Below are positions 16,201 to 24,705 of a DNA stretch of 64,000 nt, one piece after another. The stretch spans positions 263,730 to 327,729 of the forward strand of contig NZ_VCBA01000001.1 in assembly GCF_007995245.1 (NCBI RefSeq), in the 5' to 3' direction. The translations under genes were made by a program, and so were the position numbers. Source of the DNA: Tateyamaria sp. syn59. GTDB taxonomy: Bacteria > Pseudomonadota > Alphaproteobacteria > Rhodobacterales > Rhodobacteraceae. The notes under the pieces were generated by a model. The model searched no databases and was not told the origin of the DNA. It saw only the letters and a program-made list of their open reading frames with translations. How positions within the stretch are numbered: the first letter of the stretch is position 1; each line of letters begins with the position of its first letter.

Positions 16201-17238
16201 ATGCAACTGCTTGAAGCTGTCAGGATCGAACCCGAGGTCTACACGCCGTCTGAACTCTCTGACGAATTGGCAGGAGTCCGTGAGTTTGTGCCTCCGGTTC
16301 CGCTGACATCTGTGTTTATGGACTTGCCGCTTTTGACCGGTGATGAAGTTGAACACGCACCGCATGTCGCGGTCACAGGAACGCCGTGGCCCGGTGGGGT
16401 TGCCGTCTACCAGTCATCTTCGGGCTCGGATTTCCAGCTGAATTCCATCATTGGAGCCCGTTCAAGTATCGGTTTTCTGAACCGCCCGCTTTTGCGTGCA
16501 GGAACCGGTCTGATTGACCGCGGAGAACCGCTTGAGGTGAAGATGATCCATGGCACGCTGCAATCTATTCCGGATGCAGGGCTGTTGAACGGTCGCAATC
16601 TGGCAGCGATTGGCGATGGTTCGCCCGAGAATTGGGAGCTTATCCAATTCCGGGATGCGGAGTTGATCGCCGAGGACCAATACTTGCTATCTCACAGGTT
16701 GCGCGGCCAAGCAGGCACTGATGCTTTCATGCCCGAAGAATGGCCTATTGGCTCTTGGTTTGTCCTGCTGAACGGCGCTCCGTCCCAAATCTCGCTGCAG
16801 CGTACGCTACGCCGCATATCTCAGACCTTTCGTATCGGACCATCTCGTCGCAGCTATGATGACCCGTCCTACACCGAGGTTCAGCACGCATTTAACGGCA
16901 ATGGTTTGCGTCCCTATTCGCCAGTTCATTTGAAGCTGTCGCGTGGATCAGATGGTGTGAACGCGTCGTGGATCAGGCGGACGCGACTTGATGGTGATGA
17001 TTGGGACTTGCCTGACGTGCCGCTTGCGGAGGAGAGCGAGAGTTATACCGTCCGTGTTTTACAAGCGGGCCAGGTCTTGCGTGAAGCAACGGTTCCTACG
17101 CCAAACTGGGTGTACTCGACTGCTATGCAGCAGGCTGATGGCGTGTCGAGAGCGTTCGCAGTCGCTGTCGCGCAGAATTCTGCCCGTTTTGGTCCGGGGC
17201 CGTTCACCACTGCAAATTGGGAGGAAGCCAGTGCGTGA
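13285..17238 (+). CDS. GTA gp15, tail tip 'megatron' with TIM-barrel domain
   Basis: This 1317-residue central tip protein of the GTA tail is a host-specificity/J-like protein. The N-terminus is a small-residue hydrophobic segment (AAGAAIGGSVGGSVLGL). A run of eight glycines lies at about residues 99-106. A TIM-barrel, glycoside-hydrolase-like GTA domain spans about 360-740, with IDFIGIDNYMPISDW and PIWFTEMGCAAIDKG. A phage-tail_3 type beta region follows at about 790-960. No stop or frameshift breaks the frame. GC is visibly lower than in the head genes (32 of 60 in 16801-16860 against 46 of 60 in 5821-5880). It ends the cluster; no terminator precedes cysE. Confidence 0.94.
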   Translation: MATVVLSAAGAAIGGSVGGSVLGLSSVAIGRAVGATLGRLIDQRVMGQGSEVVEHGKVDRFRLSNSGEGAAISQLYGRMRLGGQVIWTSDFLETVTVTGGGGGGGGKGSPSTPPEPERREYSYSVSLALAVCEGEITSIGRVWADGEELALNDLNIRGYTGTMDQLPDPLMEAIEGQGMVPAYRGTAYVVIENLALGRFGNRVPQFSFEVVRPEQPEQDDADEEMSRAIEAVALMPGTGEYALATTPVNYVDANNGRWSANINTPAGRPDFSVSLDALRIELPNCDAVSLIVSWFGSDLRCGNCRLQPKVERWNVEGENMPWSVSGLPRTSAQAISQINGRPIYGGTPSDRSVIEAIRAMASFGKKVMFYPFILMDQLEGNALPNPYNPEESQPHLPWRGRITLSTAPGVEGSPDGTAAAEAEVDAFFGTVQASDFYIGNEIQYTGPAEWSLSRFILHYAALCRAAGGVDSFCISSEMRGLTQIRGVANRFYAVQKLRSLAAQVRLLLGPGIKISYAADWTEYFGYQPQDGTGDRYFHLDPLWADDNIDFIGIDNYMPISDWRDGEEHADADWRSIYNLDYLRANIEGGEGYDWYYTSDEARVAQIRTPITDGAHDEPWVYRFKDLRNWWSHAHHERIAGVRSETPTAWVPQSKPIWFTEMGCAAIDKGTNQPNKFLDQKSSESSLPRYSNGARDDLIQKQYLRAMHTHWRAPENNPMSDEYAGPMVDMSRAFVWAWDARPYPFFPNALRLWSDGENYPRGHWINGRTSGRSLASVVGEICDRSGLVHYDTSELYGFVRGYVVDDVTDARGALQPLMLRFAFDAVERDGVLKFITRTGRNAVALPPDTLALHSDLSGTLEQARESDADLAGRVRLRFVQTDGNFDVLSEEAVLTDDATHSVSTSEVPMALTRPEGRQVAERWLTEARIAREGVKLALPPSLIGVGAGDVIEVAADKSEGPGLYRVDRVEQGEMQLLEAVRIEPEVYTPSELSDELAGVREFVPPVPLTSVFMDLPLLTGDEVEHAPHVAVTGTPWPGGVAVYQSSSGSDFQLNSIIGARSSIGFLNRPLLRAGTGLIDRGEPLEVKMIHGTLQSIPDAGLLNGRNLAAIGDGSPENWELIQFRDAELIAEDQYLLSHRLRGQAGTDAFMPEEWPIGSWFVLLNGAPSQISLQRTLRRISQTFRIGPSRRSYDDPSYTEVQHAFNGNGLRPYSPVHLKLSRGSDGVNASWIRRTRLDGDDWDLPDVPLAEESESYTVRVLQAGQVLREATVPTPNWVYSTAMQQADGVSRAFAVAVAQNSARFGPGPFTTANWEEASA

Positions 17239-17347
17239 TTTGCTGGGTGATCGCGCCATCAATCGTGTTTCGGAATACGGGTCATCACGGCTTTGCGTTT
17301 GGAGAATTGGCCTTATGTAGGTTAGGGAGAGCGTGAAAGGACGCATC

Positions 17348-18157
17348 ATGGCTGACCTACGTACGAATGTCTCTTCCATTGATCCGGTTTGGGATCAGAT
17401 CACAGAAGAAGCGCGACAGGCCGTCTCGGACGAGCCCCTTATCGGTGGATTTGTCCACGCGTGCATCCTGCATCACAAGTCGGTTGAAAAGGCACTGTCT
17501 TACAGGATTGCCGCGAAACTGGCGTCAAATGAGATGTCGATGGTTGTTGTCCGCGAGATTGTGGAAGAAGCGTACCAAACATCGCCTGCCCTGGTTCAAG
17601 CGGCGCGCGCTGATCTGGTCGCGGTTTACGAGCGCGATCCGGCGTGCCATCGTTTGCTGCAGCCTATCCTTTATTTCAAAGGGTACCAGGCGATGCAGGC
17701 CTACCGTGTTGGCCATTACCTGTGGACGGAAGGGCATCGGGATCTTGCATATTTCTTTCAGATGCGGGTGTCAGAGATTTTTGGCGTCGACATTCATCCG
17801 GCGGCCCGCATTGGCAAAGGCATTATGATTGATCACGCCCATTCCATTGTCATCGGTGAGACTGCGGTTGTAGGTGACAACGTGTCGATGCTGCATTCGG
17901 TGACATTGGGCGGGACCGGCAAAGAGGAAGAAGATCGTCATCCCAAAATCGGTAACGGTGTTCTTATTGGTGCGGGCGCAAAAGTTCTCGGCAACATCAA
18001 GGTTGGCAACTGCAGCCGCATTGCTGCGGGGTCTGTCGTGTTAGAAGAAGTGCCGCCGTGCAAGACGGTTGCGGGCATCCCGGCCCGGATCGTGGGTGAA
18101 GCCGGATGCGATCAGCCGTCGGTTTCAATGAACCACATGCTGGGCAAAGATCACTGA
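17348..18157 (+). CDS. cysE: Serine O-acetyltransferase
   Basis: This 269-residue enzyme transfers acetyl from acetyl-CoA to L-serine, the first step of cysteine synthesis. The helical N-terminal domain is followed by a left-handed beta helix of hexapeptide repeats with VDIHPAARIGKGIMIDHAHSI (catalytic His/Asp region), IGETAVVGDNVSML and GTGKEEEDRHPKIGNGVLIGAGAKVLGNI. The ATG at 17348 with AAAGGA upstream is preferred over the GTG at 17333. It lies 109 bases after GTA g15 with no terminator between, so read-through from the GTA operon is possible. A perfect terminator follows. Confidence 0.95.
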   Translation: MADLRTNVSSIDPVWDQITEEARQAVSDEPLIGGFVHACILHHKSVEKALSYRIAAKLASNEMSMVVVREIVEEAYQTSPALVQAARADLVAVYERDPACHRLLQPILYFKGYQAMQAYRVGHYLWTEGHRDLAYFFQMRVSEIFGVDIHPAARIGKGIMIDHAHSIVIGETAVVGDNVSMLHSVTLGGTGKEEEDRHPKIGNGVLIGAGAKVLGNIKVGNCSRIAAGSVVLEEVPPCKTVAGIPARIVGEAGCDQPSVSMNHMLGKDH

Positions 18158-18172
18158 AACGTACGAATGCTT

Positions 18173-18205
18173 AAAAAAGGCCGGAGCAAAGCTCCGGCCT
18201 TTTTT
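18173..18205. terminator. Bidirectional intrinsic terminator, cysE / pdhC
   Basis: Six A, then GGCCGGAGC, loop AAA, GCTCCGGCC, then six T. The stem is perfect and symmetric, so it can end transcription from both cysE (plus) and pdhC (minus), which converge here. It is the first canonical terminator after the GTA cluster. Confidence 0.95.
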
Positions 18206-18223
18206 CGTTCGTTTTTCGTTGTT

Positions 18224-19555
18224 TTACGCCAGCATTGTCAATGGGTTTTCCAGGTTGTCCACGATTGCCTGCAGCAGTTGTGCGCCAAGCGCCCCGTCGA
18301 TGACGCGGTGATCTACGGACAAGGTGACAGACATCACTGTCGCGACGCCCAATTCCCCGTCCTGGCCCACCACCGGTTTCTTGACGCCTGCGCCAACGGC
18401 AAGAATGGCGCCATGAGGTGGGTTGATGACGGCGTCGAAATTGTCGATGCCGAACATGCCGAGGTTCGAGATTGCAAAGCTGCCACCTTGGTATTCCTGC
18501 GGCGCCAGTTTTCGGTCGCGGGCGCGGCTCGCCAGATCTTTCATTTCGGCGGACAACGCTGAAAGAGACTTTTGGTGAGCGTCCTGCAACACCGGGGTGA
18601 ACAGGCCCCCTTCGATAGCGACCGCAACCGCGACGTCAGACGGTGTCAATTTCAAAACCTTATCACCAGCCCAGACGGCATTGGCATCAGGCACCTGTTG
18701 TAGAGCCAGCGCGCACGCCTTGATGATAAAGTCGTTCACTGACAGCTTGACGCCGCGATCAGCGAGTTGGCCATTCAACGTGCTACGGAACTCAAGCAGC
18801 GCGTCGAGCTTGATGTCGCGGCGCAGATAGAAGTGCGGCACGGTCTGTTTGGCTTCGGTGAGGCGCGCTGCGATGGTTTTGCGCATCCCATCCAGCTTGA
18901 CCTCTTCGTAGTCGCGGCCTGCATAAATTTTCACAATGGCATCGGTCGAAGGACCGCTGGGAGCTGCAGCCGCTGCTGTGGGTTGGCCCGCGTCAACGTT
19001 GGGTTCTGCCGCCGTTGCAGGTGTTGCTTCTGCCTTTTCAACGTCCGCCTTGACGATACGGCCACGTGGGCCCGAGCCCTTTATGGCGCCTAGGTCCAAG
19101 CCCTTTTGCGCGGCGATGCGGCGTGCAAGAGGGGAGGCAAAGATGCGCTTGCCGTCACTATCTTTTGGTGCGGCTGGGGCAGGCGTTGTGTCTGTTTCGC
19201 CAACACTGTGGTCTTTGGCCGGCGCGGTTGCATCCGACGCTTCGGTAGCGGCTGCAGTGCTGCTTGCCTCTTCCTTAGGGGCAGACGCCGCACCGATGTC
19301 ATCCGCGCTTTCGCCATCTTCCAAGAGGACCGCGATCGGCGTGTTCACCTTGACGCCTTCAGACCCTTCCGCCACCAGGATCTTACCCACGGTGCCTTCA
19401 TCGACCGCTTCGAACTCCATGGTCGCTTTGTCTGTCTCGATCTCGGCCAGCAGATCCCCGGACGATACCGTATCCCCCTCTTTCACCAACCACTTCGCGA
19501 GCGTGCCTTCCTCCATCGTCGGAGACAGCGCGGGCATGAGAATTTCTGTCGGCAT
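18224..19555 (-). CDS. pdhC: Pyruvate dehydrogenase E2 (dihydrolipoamide acetyltransferase)
   Basis: This is a 443-residue E2 core subunit that moves acetyl groups from E1 to CoA. It has one N-terminal lipoyl domain with Lys43 in ETDKATME, a flexible Ala/Pro/Glu-rich linker, a peripheral subunit-binding domain at about residues 136-170 ([16 protein letters not shown] and [11 protein letters not shown]), and the acetyltransferase domain ending in DHRVIDG with His416 and Asp420. It is the last gene of pdhA-pdhB-pdhC, 12 bases after pdhB. The lipoyl domain is about 87% identical by eye to that of pdhB. Confidence 0.96.
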   Translation of the reverse strand: MPTEILMPALSPTMEEGTLAKWLVKEGDTVSSGDLLAEIETDKATMEFEAVDEGTVGKILVAEGSEGVKVNTPIAVLLEDGESADDIGAASAPKEEASSTAAATEASDATAPAKDHSVGETDTTPAPAAPKDSDGKRIFASPLARRIAAQKGLDLGAIKGSGPRGRIVKADVEKAEATPATAAEPNVDAGQPTAAAAAPSGPSTDAIVKIYAGRDYEEVKLDGMRKTIAARLTEAKQTVPHFYLRRDIKLDALLEFRSTLNGQLADRGVKLSVNDFIIKACALALQQVPDANAVWAGDKVLKLTPSDVAVAVAIEGGLFTPVLQDAHQKSLSALSAEMKDLASRARDRKLAPQEYQGGSFAISNLGMFGIDNFDAVINPPHGAILAVGAGVKKPVVGQDGELGVATVMSVTLSVDHRVIDGALGAQLLQAIVDNLENPLTMLA

Positions 19556-19567
19556 GTCTGCGGCTCC

Positions 19568-20932
19568 TTAGCGGTAGGTGACTTGCTTGACGGCTTCGAT
19601 GACCTCAGCCGTTGTGATCAGTGCGTGCTTTTCGAGGTTCGCGGCATAGGGCATTGGCACATCCTTGCCCGTGCAGTTGATCACCGGCGCGTCGAGATAA
19701 TCGAATGCCTGCTGCATGATGACCGAACTGATGTAGTTGCCGACGGACCCTTGTGGCCAGCCTTCCTCGACCGTCACGCAGCGGTTCGTTTTCATCACTG
19801 AGTTGAGGATCGTGCTGGTGTCCATGGGGCGGAGTGTGCGCAGGTCGATGACCTCGGCGCTGATGCCGTCCTCGGCCAGTTTGTCCGCCGCTTCCAGCGC
19901 GTATTGCATGCCGATGCCAAAGGATACGATGGTGACGTCATCGCCTTCACGCCAGATGCGGGCTTTGCCAAAGGGCACGGTAAAGTCGTCCATGTCCGGC
20001 ACGTCGAAGGTGCGGCCATAGAGGATTTCGTTTTCCAGGAAGATGACCGGGTTGGGGTCGCGGATTGCCGTTTTCATCAGCCCTTTGGCGTCCGAGGCCG
20101 AGTAGGGCATGACCACCTTGAGGCCCGGCACCTGCATGTACCATGCCGCGTAATCCTGAGAGTGCTGGGCGCCCACGCGGGCGGCCGCACCGTTGGGACC
20201 GCGGAACACCATGGGCGCGCCCATCTGACCGCCTGACATATACAGCGTCTTGGCGGCAGAGTTGATGATCTGATCGATCGCCTGCATGGCGAAGTTGAAG
20301 GTCATGAACTCGACGATGGGGCGCAGACCGCCGAACGCCGCACCTACACCGATCCCGGCAAAGCCGTGCTCGGTGATAGGGGTGTCGATCACGCGCTTGG
20401 CGCCGAACTCGTCCAGCAGCCCTTGGGACACCTTGTAAGCACCCTGATATTCGGCCACTTCCTCACCCATCAGGAACACGGTGTCGTCGGCGCGCATCTC
20501 TTCGGCCATGGCGTCGCGCAGTGCCTCGCGGACGGTCTGTTCCTTCATGGCCGTGCCTTCAGGCCAGTCAGGCGTCAGATCCACCTGTGGTGCGGCAGGC
20601 GCTGCCGCGACAGCGGTCGGCGCAGGGGCTTCTGCAGCGGGGGCTTCGGCTGCTGGGGCAGGGGTAGCGGATACGTCGCCAACCTCTTCACCTTCCTCAA
20701 CCAGAATTGCGATAGGCGTGTTGACCTTCACCCCCTCGGTGCCTTCCGCGATCAGGATCTTGCCGACGATCCCCTCATCGACCGCTTCGAACTCCATCGT
20801 GGCCTTGTCGGTTTCGATCTCGGCCATGATGTCACCGGACGACACCGTATCGCCCTCTTTCACCAGCCATTTCGCCAGCGTACCTTCCTCCATCGTGGGG
20901 GACAAGGCGGGCATCAGAATTTCGGTTGCCAT
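19568..20932 (-). CDS. pdhB: Pyruvate dehydrogenase E1 beta with N-terminal lipoyl domain
   Basis: This is a 454-residue E1 beta subunit. The first ~80 residues are a full lipoyl domain (Lys43 in ETDKATME), then an Ala/Pro linker, then the transketolase-like beta domain ([27 protein letters not shown], and [22 protein letters not shown]). A lipoyl domain on E1 beta is a known feature of alphaproteobacteria. It lies between pdhA and pdhC with gaps of 14 and 12 bases. Confidence 0.96.
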   Translation of the reverse strand: MATEILMPALSPTMEEGTLAKWLVKEGDTVSSGDIMAEIETDKATMEFEAVDEGIVGKILIAEGTEGVKVNTPIAILVEEGEEVGDVSATPAPAAEAPAAEAPAPTAVAAAPAAPQVDLTPDWPEGTAMKEQTVREALRDAMAEEMRADDTVFLMGEEVAEYQGAYKVSQGLLDEFGAKRVIDTPITEHGFAGIGVGAAFGGLRPIVEFMTFNFAMQAIDQIINSAAKTLYMSGGQMGAPMVFRGPNGAAARVGAQHSQDYAAWYMQVPGLKVVMPYSASDAKGLMKTAIRDPNPVIFLENEILYGRTFDVPDMDDFTVPFGKARIWREGDDVTIVSFGIGMQYALEAADKLAEDGISAEVIDLRTLRPMDTSTILNSVMKTNRCVTVEEGWPQGSVGNYISSVIMQQAFDYLDAPVINCTGKDVPMPYAANLEKHALITTAEVIEAVKQVTYR

Positions 20933-20946
20933 GTCAGTGTCTCCCT

Positions 20947-21957
20947 TCAGGCGTTCTGCGGCGCCGCGTCGGCGTAAATGTCAGTCCAAAGCTCGTCGAG
21001 ATGCGGCTCCGGGCTCTCCTTCGCGAACTCGGCGGACGCGTTCACGATTTCCTTGATCTCCTTGTCGATGGCCTTCAGGTCATCTTCGCTGGCGTGCTTG
21101 CCGGTCAGCAGCATCGACCGCACCGCCTCGATCGGGTCACGTTCATCGCGCATCTTCTGCACCTCTTCGCGGGTCCGGTACTTGGCCGGATCGGACATGG
21201 AGTGGCCGCGATAGCGATAGGTCTTGATCTCCAGGATATACGGGCCCTTGCCAGCCCGGCAGTGGGCAACAGCTTTCTCGCCCGCGGCCTTCACCGCCAG
21301 CACATCCATGCCGTCCACTTCTTCACCCGGAATGCCATAGGCGGCACCACGCTCCCAATAGCTTGGGGACTTCGTTGACCGTTTGGTCGACGTGCCCATG
21401 GCGTACTGGTTGTTTTCAATGACAAACACGACAGGCAAATCCCACAGCTCAGCCATGTTGTAGGACTCGTAAACCTGCCCCTGGTTTGCCGCGCCATCGC
21501 CGAAATAAGTGAAGGTCACGCGCCCGTTCTCAAGATACTTGTCGGCAAAGGCCAAACCCGCACCCAGCGGTACCTGCGCCGCGACAATCCCGTGCCCCCC
21601 ATAAAAATGCTTCTCTTTCGAGAACATGTGCATCGAGCCGCCCTTGCCCTTGGAATAGCCGCCCTCGCGGCCCGTCAGCTCAGCCATCACGCCATTGGGG
21701 TCCATGCCACAGGCCAGCATGTGGCCGTGATCGCGATAAGAGGTGATGCGCTTGTCGCCTTCCTCGGCGGCCGCTTCCAGGCCGACAACCACGGCTTCCT
21801 GCCCGATATACAGGTGACAGAACCCGCCAATCAGACCCATACCGTAAAGCTGCCCCGCCTTTTCCTCGAACCGGCGGATCAAAAGCATGTCGCGGTAGTA
21901 GCCTTTCAGCTCCTCCGCCGACACGTTCGGTTTACTTGCGGCTTTGCGTGCGGCCAT
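20947..21957 (-). CDS. pdhA: Pyruvate dehydrogenase E1 alpha
   Basis: This is a 336-residue thiamine-diphosphate subunit that decarboxylates pyruvate. The ThDP/metal motif starts at [15 protein letters not shown] and ends at ENN. The loop [18 protein letters not shown] corresponds to the phosphorylation loop of mitochondrial homologues. It is the first gene of the operon. A 22-bp palindrome (21979-22000) lies just upstream of the start, where an operator would be expected. ftsB lies upstream in the same direction. Confidence 0.96.
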   Translation of the reverse strand: MAARKAASKPNVSAEELKGYYRDMLLIRRFEEKAGQLYGMGLIGGFCHLYIGQEAVVVGLEAAAEEGDKRITSYRDHGHMLACGMDPNGVMAELTGREGGYSKGKGGSMHMFSKEKHFYGGHGIVAAQVPLGAGLAFADKYLENGRVTFTYFGDGAANQGQVYESYNMAELWDLPVVFVIENNQYAMGTSTKRSTKSPSYWERGAAYGIPGEEVDGMDVLAVKAAGEKAVAHCRAGKGPYILEIKTYRYRGHSMSDPAKYRTREEVQKMRDERDPIEAVRSMLLTGKHASEDDLKAIDKEIKEIVNASAEFAKESPEPHLDELWTDIYADAAPQNA

Positions 21958-21978
21958 GCGGCAACCTCCCGTAAATGA

Positions 21979-22000
21979 AATAGTTTAGCGTTAAACTATT
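21979..22000. promoter_or_regulatory. Palindromic operator-like site upstream of pdhA
   Basis: AATAGTTTA, spacer GCGT, TAAACTATT: a perfect 9-bp inverted repeat 22 bases before the pdhA start. Eighteen of the 22 bases match the site upstream of lpd (41563-41584). Its centre, TTAGCGTTAA, fits the pattern TTA-N-CG-N-TAA that also occurs before both gap genes. Confidence 0.65.
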
Positions 22001-22084
22001 CCCTACAGGATTCGGTTCCCATACGCGACAGTCAATTTGCCGCAACGGCAACTGCGCGCATGGCAGCCATGTTTTATTGGTAAT

Positions 22085-22384
22085 TCAGCGAATGACGATC
22101 TCGTCGCTGCGGAGCATACCGAGGATCGACCGGGCCTGTTCATCCAGCAGATCAAGGTCCAGAAAGTCATCCGACAGCCGCCGCGTCAGGTTTTCCATCG
22201 TGGCGACTTGTGCCTGGACCTCGGCCAGTTGCCGTGACAGGTCGCGCGCCTCTGCCTCGATCTCGGCCCGGCGGAACACGCCGAAATCCCCCTGCACGGC
22301 GGCAAATGTGAAGTAGGTCGCCAGCGCGAACGCGACCGAGAAAAAGACGAATGTGCCCAATGCGGGACGTGCGGTACGGGTCAT
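22085..22384 (-). CDS. ftsB: Septum formation initiator FtsB/DivIC-like
   Basis: This is a 99-residue bitopic protein with one N-terminal transmembrane helix (LGTFVFFSVAFALATYFTFAAV), then a coiled coil (EIEAEARDLSRQLAEVQAQVATMENLTRRL) and a short tail with LDEQARSILGML. That is the architecture of FtsB/DivIC, which links FtsL and FtsQ in the divisome. It stands about 125 bases upstream of pdhA on the same strand, a common alphaproteobacterial arrangement. Confidence 0.88.
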   Translation of the reverse strand: MTRTARPALGTFVFFSVAFALATYFTFAAVQGDFGVFRRAEIEAEARDLSRQLAEVQAQVATMENLTRRLSDDFLDLDLLDEQARSILGMLRSDEIVIR

Positions 22385-22481
22385 ACTACTCTGCCTCTGC
22401 GCCGCCTCTCTGGGCGGTTTCCGTCACTATGACACAGGTGATTCGCGCTGTGAATCCCCTTTGTTTTATTTGGTCAAATTA

Positions 22482-22512
22482 GGCGGATGACGCATCCGCC
22501 TTACGGCGTAAG
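22482..22512. repeat. REP-like double hairpin
   Basis: GGCGGATG, ACG, CATCCGCC (22482-22500) is a perfect 8-bp stem, immediately followed by CTTAC, GGC, GTAAG (22500-22512). It lies between SDR and ftsB. The motif resembles short dispersed palindromes common in bacterial intergenic DNA. Only one copy is in the window. Confidence 0.5.
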
Positions 22513-22536
22513 GCACATCCTGATGCGCCAGAGCCC

Positions 22537-23310
22537 TCAGTGCTTGCCCATCATCTGCGCTGCAATCCGTGTCGTGATCCCCCGCGGGCTGATGCGGGGC
22601 AGAAAGGCCATGATCTTGTTCATCACGCCCGGCACCACGATCCGCTTCCCGATCCGTGCCTGAAGCCAGCCGTCCTCGGCCACATCCTTGGCTTTCATGG
22701 GCTTGGTCATCTTCAGCAGGCGCACGCCATCCATACCCGCGTCTTCAAAGAAATTCGTGGCGGTCGCACCGGGGCAAAGGGCAGTGACGGTCACCTTTGA
22801 GCCGCGCAATTCCTCAGCCACCGCCTCGGACAGCGACAGGACATACGCCTTGGTGGCGTGATACACCGCCATGTTTGGACCGGGGGTAAAGCTCGCCACA
22901 GACGCGACGTTCAGAATGCGTCCCTTGGGCAGCGCATTCATATGCGGGATCGCCAGCTTCATCAGCCGCGTCAGCGCCAGCATGTTGACGTTGATTGAGG
23001 TCAACTCGCGGGCCCATCCCTGACCCTCGTCAAAGGGGCCATTATAGCCAAGGCCCGCATTGTTCACGAGCACGTCGATCTCGCGCCCGTCCGTGGCCTC
23101 AGCCCACAGCCGCTCCACCTCGTCCATGTCCGACAGATCGGCGGGGATGACCACGACGTCGACACCCCGCGCGCGCACCTCGTCCGCGACGGCGTTCAGC
23201 TTGTCTTCGGACCGCGCTGTCAGGATCAGGTTGCGCTGTTCCTTGGCTGCGATGCGCGCAAATTCCACGCCCAAGCCTTCGGATGCGCCGGTGATAAGTG
23301 TCCAGGCCAT
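22537..23310 (-). CDS. SDR-family NAD(P)-dependent oxidoreductase
   Basis: This is a 257-residue classical short-chain dehydrogenase. The Rossmann motif is TGASEGLGVEFAR at residues 7-19, the NNAGLG motif follows at about 86-91, the active-site Tyr-Lys lies in YHATKAYV, and the Ser in NVASVASF. Closest in feel to the DltE-type SDRs, with a C-terminal basic region (GKRIVVPGVMNKIMAFLPRISPR). The substrate cannot be told. It stands alone between ftsB and pgk, on the same strand as both. Confidence 0.85.
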   Translation of the reverse strand: MAWTLITGASEGLGVEFARIAAKEQRNLILTARSEDKLNAVADEVRARGVDVVVIPADLSDMDEVERLWAEATDGREIDVLVNNAGLGYNGPFDEGQGWARELTSINVNMLALTRLMKLAIPHMNALPKGRILNVASVASFTPGPNMAVYHATKAYVLSLSEAVAEELRGSKVTVTALCPGATATNFFEDAGMDGVRLLKMTKPMKAKDVAEDGWLQARIGKRIVVPGVMNKIMAFLPRISPRGITTRIAAQMMGKH

Positions 23311-23388
23311 GTGATGATCCCCGTATTTACTGCCTCAATATGGGGTCATATGGGGCCGGGGTGTCACGCCGCCAAGCGGCGCGCGCGC

Positions 23389-24576
23389 TTATTGCATCAA
23401 TGCCGCAACGCCGGGCAGTTCCTTGCCCTCCATCCATTCCAGGAAGGCCCCCCCGGCGGTGGAGATATAGGTAAAGTCGTCGGCCACGCCCGCCTGGTTC
23501 AACGCCGCCACGGTGTCACCGCCGCCGGCAACTGTGACCAGCTTGCCCGCTTTCGTCAGCTCTGCCGCCGCTTTGGCAGCGGCCATGGTTGCGGTGTCGA
23601 AGGGCGCAATTTCAAAGGCCCCCAGCGGCCCGTTCCAGATCAAGGTTTCCAAATCGTCAAAGCACCGCGCGATGGCCTCCGCCGCTGCATCGCCCGCATC
23701 CAGAACCATTTGATCTTCGGCCAGCGCAGTGTCTTGCCCAAGGGCAATCACCTCATGTGCTGCGCCCGCCTTGAACTCCCGCGCGACACGCCCGTCACTG
23801 GGCAGGATCACCTCGCACCCGGCCTCTTTCGCCGCCGCCATGATGTCCCGCGCGGTGTCATGCAAGTCCGCCTCTTGCAGCGACGCCCCAAGGTCCGCAC
23901 CCTGCGCGGCAATGAACGTGTTGGCCATACCGCCGCCAATGATCAGCACGTCGATCTTCTTCACAAGGTTCTGCAGCAGGTCCAGCTTGGTCGACACCTT
24001 GGCTCCGCCGACTACAGCACCAACGGGGCGCTTGGGCGTGGACAGCGCCGCCTCCAACGCCTCCAGTTCGGCCTGCATCAACCGGCCTGCACAATTGGGC
24101 AGCAGATGCGCGACCCCAGTGGTCGAGGCATGCGCCCGGTGCGCGGCCGAGAAGGCATCGTTGCAATAGACGTCGCCCAGCGTCGCGAGAAACTGCGCCA
24201 TCTGCGGATCGTTGGCTTCTTCCATTGCCGAGAAGCGGGTGTTTTCCACGAGGATCACCGCGTCGCTTGGCTGCTGATCAATCCAGTCCCGGCTGGGACG
24301 CTCAACGAAAGTGACGGGGCAGCCAAAGGCTGCTTCGAGGGCAGGGACCAAAGGCTGCAAGGACATCTCCGGATTGGGCTTCCCCTTGGGCCGTCCGAAA
24401 TGCGCCAGCAGCACCGGGCTTCCGCCTTTGGCACGGATGTCGGTGATGGTTGGCACGATCCGTTCGATCCGCGTGGCGTCCGTGACGCGGCCGTTCTCCA
24501 TGGGGACGTTGATGTCCACACGGGTCAGCACGCGTTTGGACTTGAGGTCCATGTCGTCCAGCGATTTCCAGCCCAT
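23389..24576 (-). CDS. pgk: Phosphoglycerate kinase
   Basis: This 395-residue glycolytic/gluconeogenic enzyme interconverts 1,3-bisphosphoglycerate and 3-phosphoglycerate. Signatures are [15 protein letters not shown] near the start, [19 protein letters not shown], the nucleotide region [10 protein letters not shown] and [10 protein letters not shown], and the C-terminal [11 protein letters not shown] with [13 protein letters not shown]. The ATG at 24576 has GGAGGA upstream. A further upstream start (24621) is less likely. A CGCCGC-GCGGCG hairpin follows the stop at 23367-23381. Confidence 0.96.
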   Translation of the reverse strand: MGWKSLDDMDLKSKRVLTRVDINVPMENGRVTDATRIERIVPTITDIRAKGGSPVLLAHFGRPKGKPNPEMSLQPLVPALEAAFGCPVTFVERPSRDWIDQQPSDAVILVENTRFSAMEEANDPQMAQFLATLGDVYCNDAFSAAHRAHASTTGVAHLLPNCAGRLMQAELEALEAALSTPKRPVGAVVGGAKVSTKLDLLQNLVKKIDVLIIGGGMANTFIAAQGADLGASLQEADLHDTARDIMAAAKEAGCEVILPSDGRVAREFKAGAAHEVIALGQDTALAEDQMVLDAGDAAAEAIARCFDDLETLIWNGPLGAFEIAPFDTATMAAAKAAAELTKAGKLVTVAGGGDTVAALNQAGVADDFTYISTAGGAFLEWMEGKELPGVAALMQ

Positions 24577-24705
24577 CTCGCGCACTCCTCCATTCAGCGG
24601 TCGGCCCTTCCATCGCGGCAAATGCCCCTTGGGTCAACCGGGTGACTTGTCCCTCGGCGTCCACAGGCTTAGGTAGGTGCCCAACCTGAACGGAAAGAGG
24701 CAGAT

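Noticed and set aside
2994-17238. Ordinary prophage
   Set aside because: There is no integrase, repressor, replication, holin or attachment site; gene order and sizes match a gene transfer agent, including the short tape measure.
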